NCBI GenBank assembly: GCA_949287115.1
Contig: CASEFF010000111.1
Location: 1 to 11,152, forward strand
Origin: an uncultured Bacillota bacterium
GTDB taxonomy: Bacteria > Bacillota > Clostridia > Peptostreptococcales > Anaerovoracaceae
Length of the DNA stretch: 11,152 nucleotides
Direction of reading: 5' to 3'
This document shows positions 1 to 7,120 of this stretch, one piece after another. Below the pieces are notes generated by a model that was given only the letters and a program-made list of their open reading frames with translations, had not been told where the DNA came from and did not search any database. Positions within the stretch are counted from its first letter, which is position 1. Every line of letters begins with the position of its first letter. The position numbers and the translations under genes were made by a program.

Positions 1-2
1 AT

Positions 3-1325
3 TACGACGATCTTGAGAAGGTGATCCCGGAGCATGAGGGCGCTGCAAGGCCTGTCGTCGTGGGATTCGGACCGTGCGGGATGTTTGCAGCCATGATACT
101 TGCCGAGGCCGGCAGGAGACCGATCGTCATAGAGCGCGGTCAGTCGGTGGACGAACGTGTGAAATCAGTGGAGAGGTTCTGGCGCGAAGGCATCCTTGAC
201 GAAGAGTCCAACGTGCAGTTCGGAGAGGGCGGCGCCGGTACGTTTTCCGACGGCAAGCTCACTACGGGTATAAAGGATATAAGGATATCAAAGGTGCTGG
301 GGGAATTCGTGAAAGCGGGAGCAGACGAGCGTATACTATACAGGAACAAGCCTCACATAGGTACCGACAGGCTCAGGGACGTTGTGAAAAACATAAGGAA
401 GAAGATCATATCGCTGGGCGGAGAGATAAGTTTCGACACCAGGATGACGGGTCTCATCACCGAAGATACGGCGGGCGGAAAACGTCTGAAAGGCATAATG
501 ACGCGGGACCGCAGCGGCGCGGAAAGAGAGATATATACGGATGCTCTCGTGCTGGCGACGGGCCACAGCGCACGCGATACGTTCGGGATGCTGCTGGAGG
601 CGGGGGTCGGTATGGAGCAGAAGCCTTTTTCCATAGGTGTCAGGATAGAGCACCCGCAGCGAGCGATAGACGAAGCCCAGTACGGGGATGCGGAGCTGGC
701 TGAAAAGCTGGGCGCAGCGGATTACAAGCTCAGCTACAGGTGCGGAAGCGGAAGAGGCGTATATACGTTCTGCATGTGTCCGGGAGGATATGTGATAAAC
801 GCTTCGTCGGAGCATGGAACGGCCGTGACAAACGGCATGAGCAACAGCGACAGGAAGGGGAAATACGCCAACAGCGGTCTGCTGGTGGATGTAAGGCGGG
901 AGGACTTCGCCTCCGATCATCCGCTGGCGGGTGTGGAATTCCAGAGAAAGTACGAACGCCTTGCCTTTGAAGCGGGCAGAGGTGCGCTGCCGAAGACGAC
1001 TTACGGTGAATTTCGGGAAAACGTTGACGACGATGTGAGGCGCAGCATACCGGGATTTGCTTCTGAGGCGATAATGGAGGCCATGCCTTTTTTCGGCAGG
1101 AAGCTGAAGGGGTTCGACAGCGACGATGCGGTGATGACGGCTGTGGAGACGAGGAGTTCATCTCCCGTGCGCATAACGAGGGACGAAGAGCGCCAGACCA
1201 GCATAAGGGGGATATATCCGGCAGGAGAGGGTCCGGGGTACGCCGGCGGCATAATGTCTGCGGCGGTTGACGGCATAAAGACCGCGGAGAAGATACTGGG
1301 TATGAAGATAGAGAATATGGTTTGA
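3..1325 (+). CDS. NAD(P)/FAD-dependent oxidoreductase, COG2509-like (5' partial)
   Basis: Flavoprotein of the uncharacterised FAD-dependent dehydrogenase family (COG2509); substrate unknown, probably a cytosolic redox enzyme. The reading frame is open to the left edge, so the true start lies upstream. An in-frame GTG at 21 exists, but residues before it (YDDLEK) read naturally into the domain, and full-length relatives are about 100 residues longer at the N terminus. Counting from the GTG, the dinucleotide-binding motif GFGPCG is at residues 15-20, followed by the beta-strand end IVIERG. The family hallmark NVQFGEGGAGTFSDGKL follows near residues 64-80. The C-terminal FAD motif, GIYPAGEGPGYAGGI, precedes a final helix. 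The stop is TGA at 1323-1325. It shares no overlap with phoH, which has its own promoter, so it is probably a separate transcription unit. Family assignment is firm; function is not known. Confidence 0.88.
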   Translation, partial: YDDLEKVIPEHEGAARPVVVGFGPCGMFAAMILAEAGRRPIVIERGQSVDERVKSVERFWREGILDEESNVQFGEGGAGTFSDGKLTTGIKDIRISKVLGEFVKAGADERILYRNKPHIGTDRLRDVVKNIRKKIISLGGEISFDTRMTGLITEDTAGGKRLKGIMTRDRSGAEREIYTDALVLATGHSARDTFGMLLEAGVGMEQKPFSIGVRIEHPQRAIDEAQYGDAELAEKLGAADYKLSYRCGSGRGVYTFCMCPGGYVINASSEHGTAVTNGMSNSDRKGKYANSGLLVDVRREDFASDHPLAGVEFQRKYERLAFEAGRGALPKTTYGEFRENVDDDVRRSIPGFASEAIMEAMPFFGRKLKGFDSDDAVMTAVETRSSSPVRITRDEERQTSIRGIYPAGEGPGYAGGIMSAAVDGIKTAEKILGMKIENMV

Positions 1326-1350
1326 ATTTTCCGACGCGGAGAAATATAAT
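1322..1350 (+). promoter_or_regulatory. Sigma-A-type promoter for the phoH cluster
   Basis: A -35-like TTGAAT (1322-1327) and a perfect -10 TATAAT (1345-1350) are separated by exactly 17 bp. The -35 overlaps the TGA stop of the preceding oxidoreductase gene. Transcription would begin near 1357, giving a leader of about 22 nt. A Shine-Dalgarno AAGGAG (1366-1371) lies 7 nt before the TTG start of phoH. Seen by pattern only; start-site mapping would decide. Confidence 0.65.
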
Positions 1351-1378
1351 AGTGATAACAACGGGAAGGAGAAGGTAG

Positions 1379-2371
1379 TTGGAAGATCGGAAGAACGGCA
1401 TTGCGAACATGGTGGATGTCCATATAAGCGACACCATAGACAGGGGCGAGCTTTTCGGGGGTCTGGACAGCAATCTGAAGCTGATAGAAGACAACCTGAA
1501 CGTGGATATAATACAGCGGGACAACAGGCTCATACTCAAGGGGGAGCATACGTCGCGCGCCGAAAAGATAATAAGGGAAATGATGGGTGTACTGGAAAAA
1601 GGAGAAAAATTGGACGAGCAGAAGATAAACTATATAGCCGATCTGAGCGATGAAGGCAGATCTTACGGCAGCGAGAACGTAGGCAACGACATAATATGCT
1701 TTACCCACGAGGGTAAGCCGCTGAGACCGAAGACCATAGGACAGAAGGTGTACGTGGACTGCATCAGGAAAAAGGACGTGGTGTTCGGCATAGGACCGGC
1801 AGGTACGGGAAAGACGTATATAGCGGTGGCGATGGCCGTCAATGCGTTCAAAAACAAGGAGATACAGAAGATAATACTGGCAAGGCCGGCTGTGGAAGCG
1901 GGAGAGAGACTGGGATTCCTGCCGGGCGACCTGCAGGAAAAAGTCGATCCCTATCTGAGACCGCTCTACGATGCCTTATACGATGTGCTGGGCAGGGAAA
2001 GCGCACTCAGGCTCAAGGAAAAGGAGATAATAGAGGTCGTGCCGCTGGCGTACATGAGAGGAAGGACGCTGGACAATTCGTTCATAATACTGGATGAAGC
2101 CCAGAACACGACGCCGGAGCAGATGAAGATGTTCCTGACGAGGATGGGATTCGGATCCAAGGTGGTGGTGACGGGAGACGTGACCCAGATAGACCTTCCG
2201 AGGGGAAAGAGGTCCGGGCTCGTCGAGGCATCGAGGATATTGAAGAGCGTGAAGGAGATAAGCTTCTGTTACATGAAGGATGTGGATGTGGTACGTCACA
2301 GACTGGTGAAGAAGATAATAAACGCCTACGATTCGTATTACAGAGAGCATCCGCCTAAGGAGGAAGAGTAG
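1379..2371 (+). CDS. phoH: PhoH-like ATPase (YbeZ/PhoH family)
   Basis: PhoH-family P-loop ATPase of 330 aa, the usual length. In bacteria this protein is genetically and physically linked to the RNase YbeY and is thought to act in RNA metabolism and ribosome maturation; the exact activity is not settled. Walker A GPAGTGKT is at residues 139-146 and Walker B FIILDEAQN at 235-243. Between them is the family signature around ARPAVEAGERLGFLPGD. A sensor-like VVTGDVTQIDLPRGKRSGL follows. An N-terminal segment (about residues 15-85) resembles the small KH-like domain of the family. The start is TTG at 1379, chosen because AAGGAG sits 7 nt upstream; an in-frame ATG at 1409 has no comparable site. 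It ends 7 bp before ybeY and leads the cluster. Known in many genomes as phoH or ybeZ. Confidence 0.95.
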   Translation: MEDRKNGIANMVDVHISDTIDRGELFGGLDSNLKLIEDNLNVDIIQRDNRLILKGEHTSRAEKIIREMMGVLEKGEKLDEQKINYIADLSDEGRSYGSENVGNDIICFTHEGKPLRPKTIGQKVYVDCIRKKDVVFGIGPAGTGKTYIAVAMAVNAFKNKEIQKIILARPAVEAGERLGFLPGDLQEKVDPYLRPLYDALYDVLGRESALRLKEKEIIEVVPLAYMRGRTLDNSFIILDEAQNTTPEQMKMFLTRMGFGSKVVVTGDVTQIDLPRGKRSGLVEASRILKSVKEISFCYMKDVDVVRHRLVKKIINAYDSYYREHPPKEEE

Positions 2372-2378
2372 ACGGGAT

Positions 2379-2840
2379 ATGAGGATATTATGCGGCAGCG
2401 ATAAGGCTGCGGAGAGCAGACTGATGGACACGTTCGAAAGGGCCGCTGCGCTTTGCCTTGAAAGGGAGGGGCTTGATCCCGACAGAGCCGAGATAAGCCT
2501 TTCGTTCGTATCGAAGGAAGAGATACACAGGCTCAACAGCATGTACAGGAACGTCGATGCACATACCGACGTGCTGTCGTTCCCGCTCATCGAAGACTTT
2601 AACGATATCGATGAAGATGAGGAACTTATACTGGGAGACGTGGTCATATGCCGGGAGCAGGCAAGGGAGCAGGCAAAGGAATACGGTCATTCGGAAGAAC
2701 GCGAGGTGGTATACCTGTTCGTTCACAGCGTGCTGCATCTTCTGGGATACGATCACATGGATGAAGACGAAAAGAAGGTTATGCGTACTCGCGAGGAAGA
2801 GATAATGAGCGAAATGGGGCTCGAAAGGGAAAGATCATGA
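2379..2840 (+). CDS. ybeY: rRNA maturation RNase / endoribonuclease YbeY
   Basis: Zinc-dependent endoribonuclease needed for 16S rRNA 3' processing and 70S ribosome quality control. The 153-aa product has the diagnostic metal motif HxxxHxxGxDH, as HSVLHLLGYDH with ligands H116, H120 and H126. Upstream is the family segment LNSMYRNVDAHTDVLSFP (about residues 53-70). The ATG at 2379 lies 7 bp after phoH; AAGGAGG inside the phoH 3' end (2357-2363) is about 15 nt away, so translation probably depends on coupling with phoH. The 3' end overlaps cdd by ATGA. In most Clostridia and Bacilli a diacylglycerol/undecaprenol kinase gene (dgkA) sits between ybeY and cdd; here it is absent. Confidence 0.96.
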   Translation: MRILCGSDKAAESRLMDTFERAAALCLEREGLDPDRAEISLSFVSKEEIHRLNSMYRNVDAHTDVLSFPLIEDFNDIDEDEELILGDVVICREQAREQAKEYGHSEEREVVYLFVHSVLHLLGYDHMDEDEKKVMRTREEEIMSEMGLERERS

Positions 2841-3295
2841 AAGATGCCGGCGAAAAGGGATACGATGAGATGATGAAGGGACTGTACGATATGGCGGCGG
2901 AGGCTACGGTGAACGCCTATGCGCCTTTTTCCGGTTTCTGCGTGGGGGCTGCACTCCTTGCCGGGAGCGGGAAGGTGTATACGGGAGTGAACGTGGAGAA
3001 TTCATCGTACGGTGCGACCATATGCGCGGAGCGGACCGCATTCGTGAAGGCCATATCGGAAGGCGAGAGGGAGTTCGCCGCCATAGCCATAGCCGCAAAA
3101 ACAGGCGCCGGTGAGATCGCGGAATCACTGCCGTGCGGCATATGCAGGCAGTTCATGTTTGAGTTTTCGCCGGATATATACGTCATAACAGGTACGGATC
3201 GGGAAGCGCTTGATGTAAGGAAGCTGAGTCAGCTGTTGCCGCTGGGCTTTGCGCTGGAGCATCCGACAGGCGGACGACAGGGAGGGACGTTATGA
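2837..3295 (+). CDS. cdd: Cytidine deaminase
   Basis: Hydrolytic deamination of cytidine and deoxycytidine to uridine and deoxyuridine, in pyrimidine salvage in the cytosol. The 152-aa protein has the zinc site of the small homotetrameric class: C63-A64-E65 (Cys ligand plus catalytic Glu) and PCGICRQ at 99-105 with ligands C100 and C103. The substrate-binding segment NVENSSYGATICAER precedes and includes the first motif. It is somewhat longer than the usual 130-136 aa, with about 10 extra N-terminal residues and a short Gly/Arg-containing C-terminal extension. The ATG overlaps the ybeY stop by four bases (ATGA), and its own stop overlaps the era start in the same way, so all three are probably translationally coupled. 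Confidence 0.95.
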   Translation: MKDAGEKGYDEMMKGLYDMAAEATVNAYAPFSGFCVGAALLAGSGKVYTGVNVENSSYGATICAERTAFVKAISEGEREFAAIAIAAKTGAGEIAESLPCGICRQFMFEFSPDIYVITGTDREALDVRKLSQLLPLGFALEHPTGGRQGGTL

Positions 3296-4191
3296 AGACA
3301 GGTTTCGTCAGTATAATAGGAAGGCCGAATGTCGGCAAATCGACGCTGCTGAACGCCATACTGGGCGAGAAGATAGCCATAGCGACGGACAAACCACAGA
3401 CGACGCGGAACGTCATAAGGGGGATATATACCCACTACGCCGACGAGGCGCCGGATGAGGACATGCAGATCGTTTTCATAGATACTCCCGGCATACACAG
3501 GCCGAGGACGAAGCTGGGCGAGTATATGACGGATGCCGCCACGGGTACGCTGAAGGAAGTGGAAGCGATCGTTTTCATAGTCGACGGCGAGCTGTCGAAG
3601 GGCCCGGGAGACAGGTACATCGTCGATCTTCTTGACGGCATCACGACGCCGAAGATACTGGTGATAAACAAGATAGACACGATGCCGCCCGATGTTTTCG
3701 AGAGGATATACAACGAATACGAGGAGCTGGGCATATTCGAGGACATCATCGGCACATCGGCAAAGGAGGGAAAGAACGTGGACAGGCTCATAAGAGCTGT
3801 GTCTGCTTTCATGGAAGAAGGCCCCATGTTCTTCCCGGACGATATGGTGACGGAAAATCCGGAGCGCTTTATCGTCAGCGAGATAATCAGGGAAAAGATA
3901 CTGATGTACATGGAAGATGAGATCCCTCACGGAACGGCTGTGAACATAGAGTCGTTCCGCGAGGAAAAGGATATCACGCGGATAAGCGCGGTGATATACT
4001 GCGAAAGGAAGTCCCATAAGGGCATGATAATAGGCAAGGGCGGAAGAAAGCTCAAGGGAATAGGAAAGAGCGCGAGGAAGGAGATCGAGGCGCTTTTGGG
4101 GACAAAAGTATATCTCGAGCTCTGGGTGAAGGTGAAGGAAAACTGGAGAGACAGCGATGTGGCTCTTTCGGATTTCGGATACAAGGATTAG
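3292..4191 (+). CDS. era: GTPase Era
   Basis: Essential GTPase that binds the 3' end of 16S rRNA and checks 30S subunit assembly. The 299-aa product is full length. G1 GRPNVGKS is at residues 10-17, G2 around QTTR 36-39, G3 DTPG at 64-67, G4 NKID at 126-129 and G5 TSAK at 155-158. A C-terminal KH RNA-binding domain carries MIIGKGGRKLKGIG from residue 245. The ATG start at 3292 overlaps the cdd stop, with GGAGGG at 3281-3286 as the ribosome-binding site. The TAG stop directly abuts the GTG start of recO. Era and YbeY in one operon fits a shared role in 16S rRNA maturation. Confidence 0.98.
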   Translation: MKTGFVSIIGRPNVGKSTLLNAILGEKIAIATDKPQTTRNVIRGIYTHYADEAPDEDMQIVFIDTPGIHRPRTKLGEYMTDAATGTLKEVEAIVFIVDGELSKGPGDRYIVDLLDGITTPKILVINKIDTMPPDVFERIYNEYEELGIFEDIIGTSAKEGKNVDRLIRAVSAFMEEGPMFFPDDMVTENPERFIVSEIIREKILMYMEDEIPHGTAVNIESFREEKDITRISAVIYCERKSHKGMIIGKGGRKLKGIGKSARKEIEALLGTKVYLELWVKVKENWRDSDVALSDFGYKD

Positions 4192-4947
4192 GTGAAAGAT
4201 TTGCTGACTGATACGGAAGGCATCGTTCTGAGGCAGACAAAAACTTCATACGGAAGGCGCATGATACTGCTGTTTTCGAAGAAATACGGCAAGATAAGCG
4301 CAGGTACGGGCATAAACGAAAAGGGCAGAGGGAAGAGCTCGCTGGCTCTGAGACCCTTTACGTACGGCAGGTACGAACTGTTTAAAAACCGGGACAGCTA
4401 CAATATCAACGGAGCCGACGTGATCAGGAGCTACTATGCCATAGGCGAAGACGTGGATAAGTATATGAACGGCGCCTATGTGCTGGAGTTCACGGAACGC
4501 GTGCTGGAGGAAGGCGTACCGTCGCCGGGCATGTTTAATCTCCTTATAGATTTCTTCGATCTGCTGGAATCAAGGGACAGGGGGATAGGAACGCTGGTGC
4601 TGGCATATCAGACGAAGGTGCTGAGATATGCGGGGGTCATGCCGCAGCTGGAGCACTGTGCCGTATGCGGCGAAAAAAAGCAGGCGGCAAAATTCAGCAT
4701 CGAGGACGGCGGCATAATATGCGGCGACTGTCTGCGGGACATGGAAAATTTAGAGGCCCATACATTGATTTATGACCTTAAATTTGGTATATTAGATGTA
4801 TTGAAGTATTTTATGGCAAATCCGTTGAAGAAGCTGGAAAACATCGCATTGAAGGAGGATGCCGGCAAGCTGCTGCAGGAGATAATAAGAAAATACGCGG
4901 CATATTACCTTGATACTTCTGATCTCAAAAGCGAAAAGCTTATATGA
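4192..4947 (+). CDS. recO: DNA repair protein RecO
   Basis: RecO mediates loading of RecA on SSB-coated single strands in the RecF pathway. The 251-aa protein has an N-terminal OB-fold region (about residues 1-80, with EGIVLRQTKTSYGRRMILLFS), a helical middle, and a four-cysteine zinc site: C156 and C159 (CAVCG) with C177 and C180 (CGDC). The start is GTG at 4192, immediately after the era stop with no gap; only a weak AAGG precedes it, so it is probably coupled to era. The last third (roughly 4740-4830) is markedly AT-richer and switches to codons such as TTA, TTG, GGT and TTT. This stretch also contains a possible internal promoter. Confidence 0.93.
   Translation: MKDLLTDTEGIVLRQTKTSYGRRMILLFSKKYGKISAGTGINEKGRGKSSLALRPFTYGRYELFKNRDSYNINGADVIRSYYAIGEDVDKYMNGAYVLEFTERVLEEGVPSPGMFNLLIDFFDLLESRDRGIGTLVLAYQTKVLRYAGVMPQLEHCAVCGEKKQAAKFSIEDGGIICGDCLRDMENLEAHTLIYDLKFGILDVLKYFMANPLKKLENIALKEDAGKLLQEIIRKYAAYYLDTSDLKSEKLI
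4765..4793 (+). promoter_or_regulatory. Possible internal promoter within recO
   Basis: TTGATT (4765-4770) and TATATT (4788-4793) are separated by 17 bp inside an unusually AT-rich part of recO. A start near 4800 would give a transcript for the DUF4342 gene, glyQS and ppdK with an untranslated leader of about 175 nt. The match is moderate at both boxes and could be chance in AT-rich sequence. Confidence 0.35.
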
Positions 4948-4975
4948 ACGTTAAAAGATTTACAGGAGGTAGAGT

Positions 4976-5665
4976 ATGGAAATCACATTGGAAAAGATCG
5001 AACTGGTGAAAGACAGGACCGGCGTTACATACGCTGAAGCAAAAGCGGCGCTCGAAGAAGCCGACGGCAGTGTGGTGGATGCGATAATAGCCATAGAGGA
5101 AACCATAAATGCGGGACAGAAGAAGAGAGGCTTCGGAAAGAAAGGTGAAGCGCTCTTCGAAAGCCTGAAGGAACTGGTGAAGAAGGGGAACATCGCCAAG
5201 ATACAGGTGAAGAAGGACGATGAGATGATCCTCAACGTACCTGTCAACGCAGGTATCGTAGGCGTGGTAATAGCTCCTCTTGCCGCTGTAGTGGCAGTAG
5301 TGGCGGCTTTCGGCTTCAAGTGCACGATAGAGGTAATAAAGGATGACGGCACCATCATCGACGTGAGCGATACTGTGACCGACGCCATGGGCACCGTAGT
5401 CGAAAAGGGAAGCAACGTTGCGGACGAAGTGAAGGAAAAGAGCGTTCGCATATACCAGAAGGGAAGGGAAAAGGCCGGGGAAGCGGTCAGCAAGATAAAG
5501 AAGGACTCCGAGGAGATCGATTTTTCGGAATGCTTCGATGAGAACGATAACGACAGCGAGATCAAGGACGAAGACGAGATCATAGACATAAACGGTCAGA
5601 CGGCGGAAGATGACGCTGCCAAAGATGCGGCTGACGACGCAGAGGAGACTAAGGAAGAAAAATAA
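4976..5665 (+). CDS. DUF4342-like protein with UBA-like N terminus and acidic tail
   Basis: Function unknown. The N-terminal part (residues about 1-47, including [20 protein letters not shown]) resembles the UBA/TS-N three-helix fold seen in EF-Ts and NAC. This pattern leads the DUF4342 family common in Clostridia. A Lys-rich linker (48-72) follows, then a beta-like strand pair around a very hydrophobic segment (about 92-113, Val/Ala-rich). That segment could be a membrane span or the hydrophobic core of the DUF. The C-terminal 50 residues are dominated by Asp and Glu. At 229 aa it is longer than the minimal domain because of that tail. ATG at 4976 has a strong AGGAGGT (4964-4970) 5 nt upstream. 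It lies 28 bp after recO and 23 bp before glyQS. The site between repair and translation genes does not fix a role; I would not name one. Confidence 0.8.
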   Translation: MEITLEKIELVKDRTGVTYAEAKAALEEADGSVVDAIIAIEETINAGQKKRGFGKKGEALFESLKELVKKGNIAKIQVKKDDEMILNVPVNAGIVGVVIAPLAAVVAVVAAFGFKCTIEVIKDDGTIIDVSDTVTDAMGTVVEKGSNVADEVKEKSVRIYQKGREKAGEAVSKIKKDSEEIDFSECFDENDNDSEIKDEDEIIDINGQTAEDDAAKDAADDAEETKEEK

Positions 5666-5688
5666 GGAAAGAGGAAAAACGATACGGC

Positions 5689-7092
5689 ATGAGCAGAGAA
5701 GTGACGATGGAAAAGCTGACGGCCCTCGCGAAGAACAGGGGTTTCATATATCCCGGTTCGGAGATATACGGAGGGCTTGCCAACACATGGGATTACGGTC
5801 CGCTTGGCGTTGAATTCAAAAACAATATCAAGAAGGCATGGTGGAAGAAATTCGTGCAGGAGTCGCGATACAACGTGGGTCTTGACGCAGCCATACTGAT
5901 GAACCCGCAGGTGTGGGTGGCATCGGGCCACGTGGGAGGGTTTGCGGACCCGCTCATAGACTGCAGGAGCTGTAAGGCCAGGTTCAGAGCAGACCAGCTC
6001 ATAGAAGGATGGCTTAAGGAAAACGGCATGGATGACGTTACCGTCGACGGCTGGTCAAACGACAAGCTGCAGGCCTTCATAGAGGAAAAGGGAATAAAGT
6101 GTCCCGAATGCGGCAAGAGCGATTTTACTGGCATAAGGCAGTTCAACCTGATGTTCAAGACGTTCCAGGGCGTGACCGAGGATTCAAAGGCCGAGATATT
6201 CCTGAGACCCGAGACTGCTCAGGGCATATTCGTGAATTTCAAGAACGTACAGAGGACGTCCAGAAAGAAGATCCCGTTCGGTATCGCTCAGGTAGGCAAG
6301 TCCTTCAGGAACGAGATAACGCCGGGCAACTTCATATTCAGGACGAGAGAGTTCGAACAGATGGAGCTGGAGTTCTTCTGCGCTCCGGGTACGGATCTGG
6401 AATGGTTCGCCTACTGGAAGGAATACTGCGTGAACTTCCTCAAGTCGCTGGGCATGAAGGAAGAAAACATAAAGCTCAGAGATCATGAGCAGGAAGAGCT
6501 TTCACACTACAGCAACGCCACCACCGATATAGAATACAGATTCCCGTTCGGATGGGGAGAGCTGTGGGGAATAGCCGACAGGACGGATTTTGACCTGAAG
6601 CAGCACATGGAACACTCGGGACAGGATATGAGCTACATGGATCCGGAGACGAACGAGAAATACGTTCCTTACTGCATAGAACCGTCGCTGGGAGCCGACC
6701 GTGTCGCTCTGGCATTCCTGACGGACGCATACGATGAGGAAGTACTTACGGACAGCAAGGGCAAGGAGGATGTGAGGACCGTACTCAGGCTCCATCCGGC
6801 TCTGGCGCCTTTCAAGGCCGCCGTACTGCCGCTGGCCAAGAAGCTGGCGCCTGTTGCCGAGCCTATATACGAAGAACTGGCAAAGTACTTCTCCGTCGAT
6901 TACGACGTTACGGGATCCATCGGAAAGAGATACAGAAGAGAGGATGAGATCGGAACGCCGTTTGCGATATGCGTGGATTTCGATACGGAGACGGACGGAT
7001 GTGTCACGATAAGAGACCGCGACACGATGGAACAGATTCGAATACCTGTGGAACAGGTCAGAGAATATATAGAACAAAGATTGATCTTTTAG
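5689..7092 (+). CDS. glyQS: Glycyl-tRNA synthetase, alpha2 type
   Basis: Class II aminoacyl-tRNA synthetase that charges tRNA-Gly with glycine in the cytosol. The 467-aa size and the N-terminal [20 protein letters not shown] (residues 18-37) identify the single-chain dimeric form (GlyQS of Bacillus), not the alpha2beta2 GlyQ/GlyS form. Visible parts: an inserted cysteine-paired region (C92, C95, C138, C141) that may bind zinc; class II motif 2 FRNE (206-209) through RTREFEQ (218-224); motif 3 with G335-A-D337-R338; and a C-terminal anticodon-binding domain from about residue 365. ATG at 5689 is used; an ATG at 5707 is an alternative, neither with a strong ribosome-binding site. There is no room for a T-box leader in the 23-bp gap, so control must come from upstream. 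Confidence 0.96.
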   Translation: MSREVTMEKLTALAKNRGFIYPGSEIYGGLANTWDYGPLGVEFKNNIKKAWWKKFVQESRYNVGLDAAILMNPQVWVASGHVGGFADPLIDCRSCKARFRADQLIEGWLKENGMDDVTVDGWSNDKLQAFIEEKGIKCPECGKSDFTGIRQFNLMFKTFQGVTEDSKAEIFLRPETAQGIFVNFKNVQRTSRKKIPFGIAQVGKSFRNEITPGNFIFRTREFEQMELEFFCAPGTDLEWFAYWKEYCVNFLKSLGMKEENIKLRDHEQEELSHYSNATTDIEYRFPFGWGELWGIADRTDFDLKQHMEHSGQDMSYMDPETNEKYVPYCIEPSLGADRVALAFLTDAYDEEVLTDSKGKEDVRTVLRLHPALAPFKAAVLPLAKKLAPVAEPIYEELAKYFSVDYDVTGSIGKRYRREDEIGTPFAICVDFDTETDGCVTIRDRDTMEQIRIPVEQVREYIEQRLIF

Positions 7093-7120
7093 ATTAAAAG
7101 CGAGGAGAGTAAAAGATAAC

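Noticed and set aside
5666..5688. T-box leader for glyQS
   Set aside because: Only 23 bp separate glyQS from the preceding gene, with no specifier loop or T-box sequence.
5707..7092. Alternative glyQS start at the ATG at 5707
   Set aside because: Possible, since family members begin close to this Met, but it has no better ribosome-binding site than 5689, so the longer form was kept.
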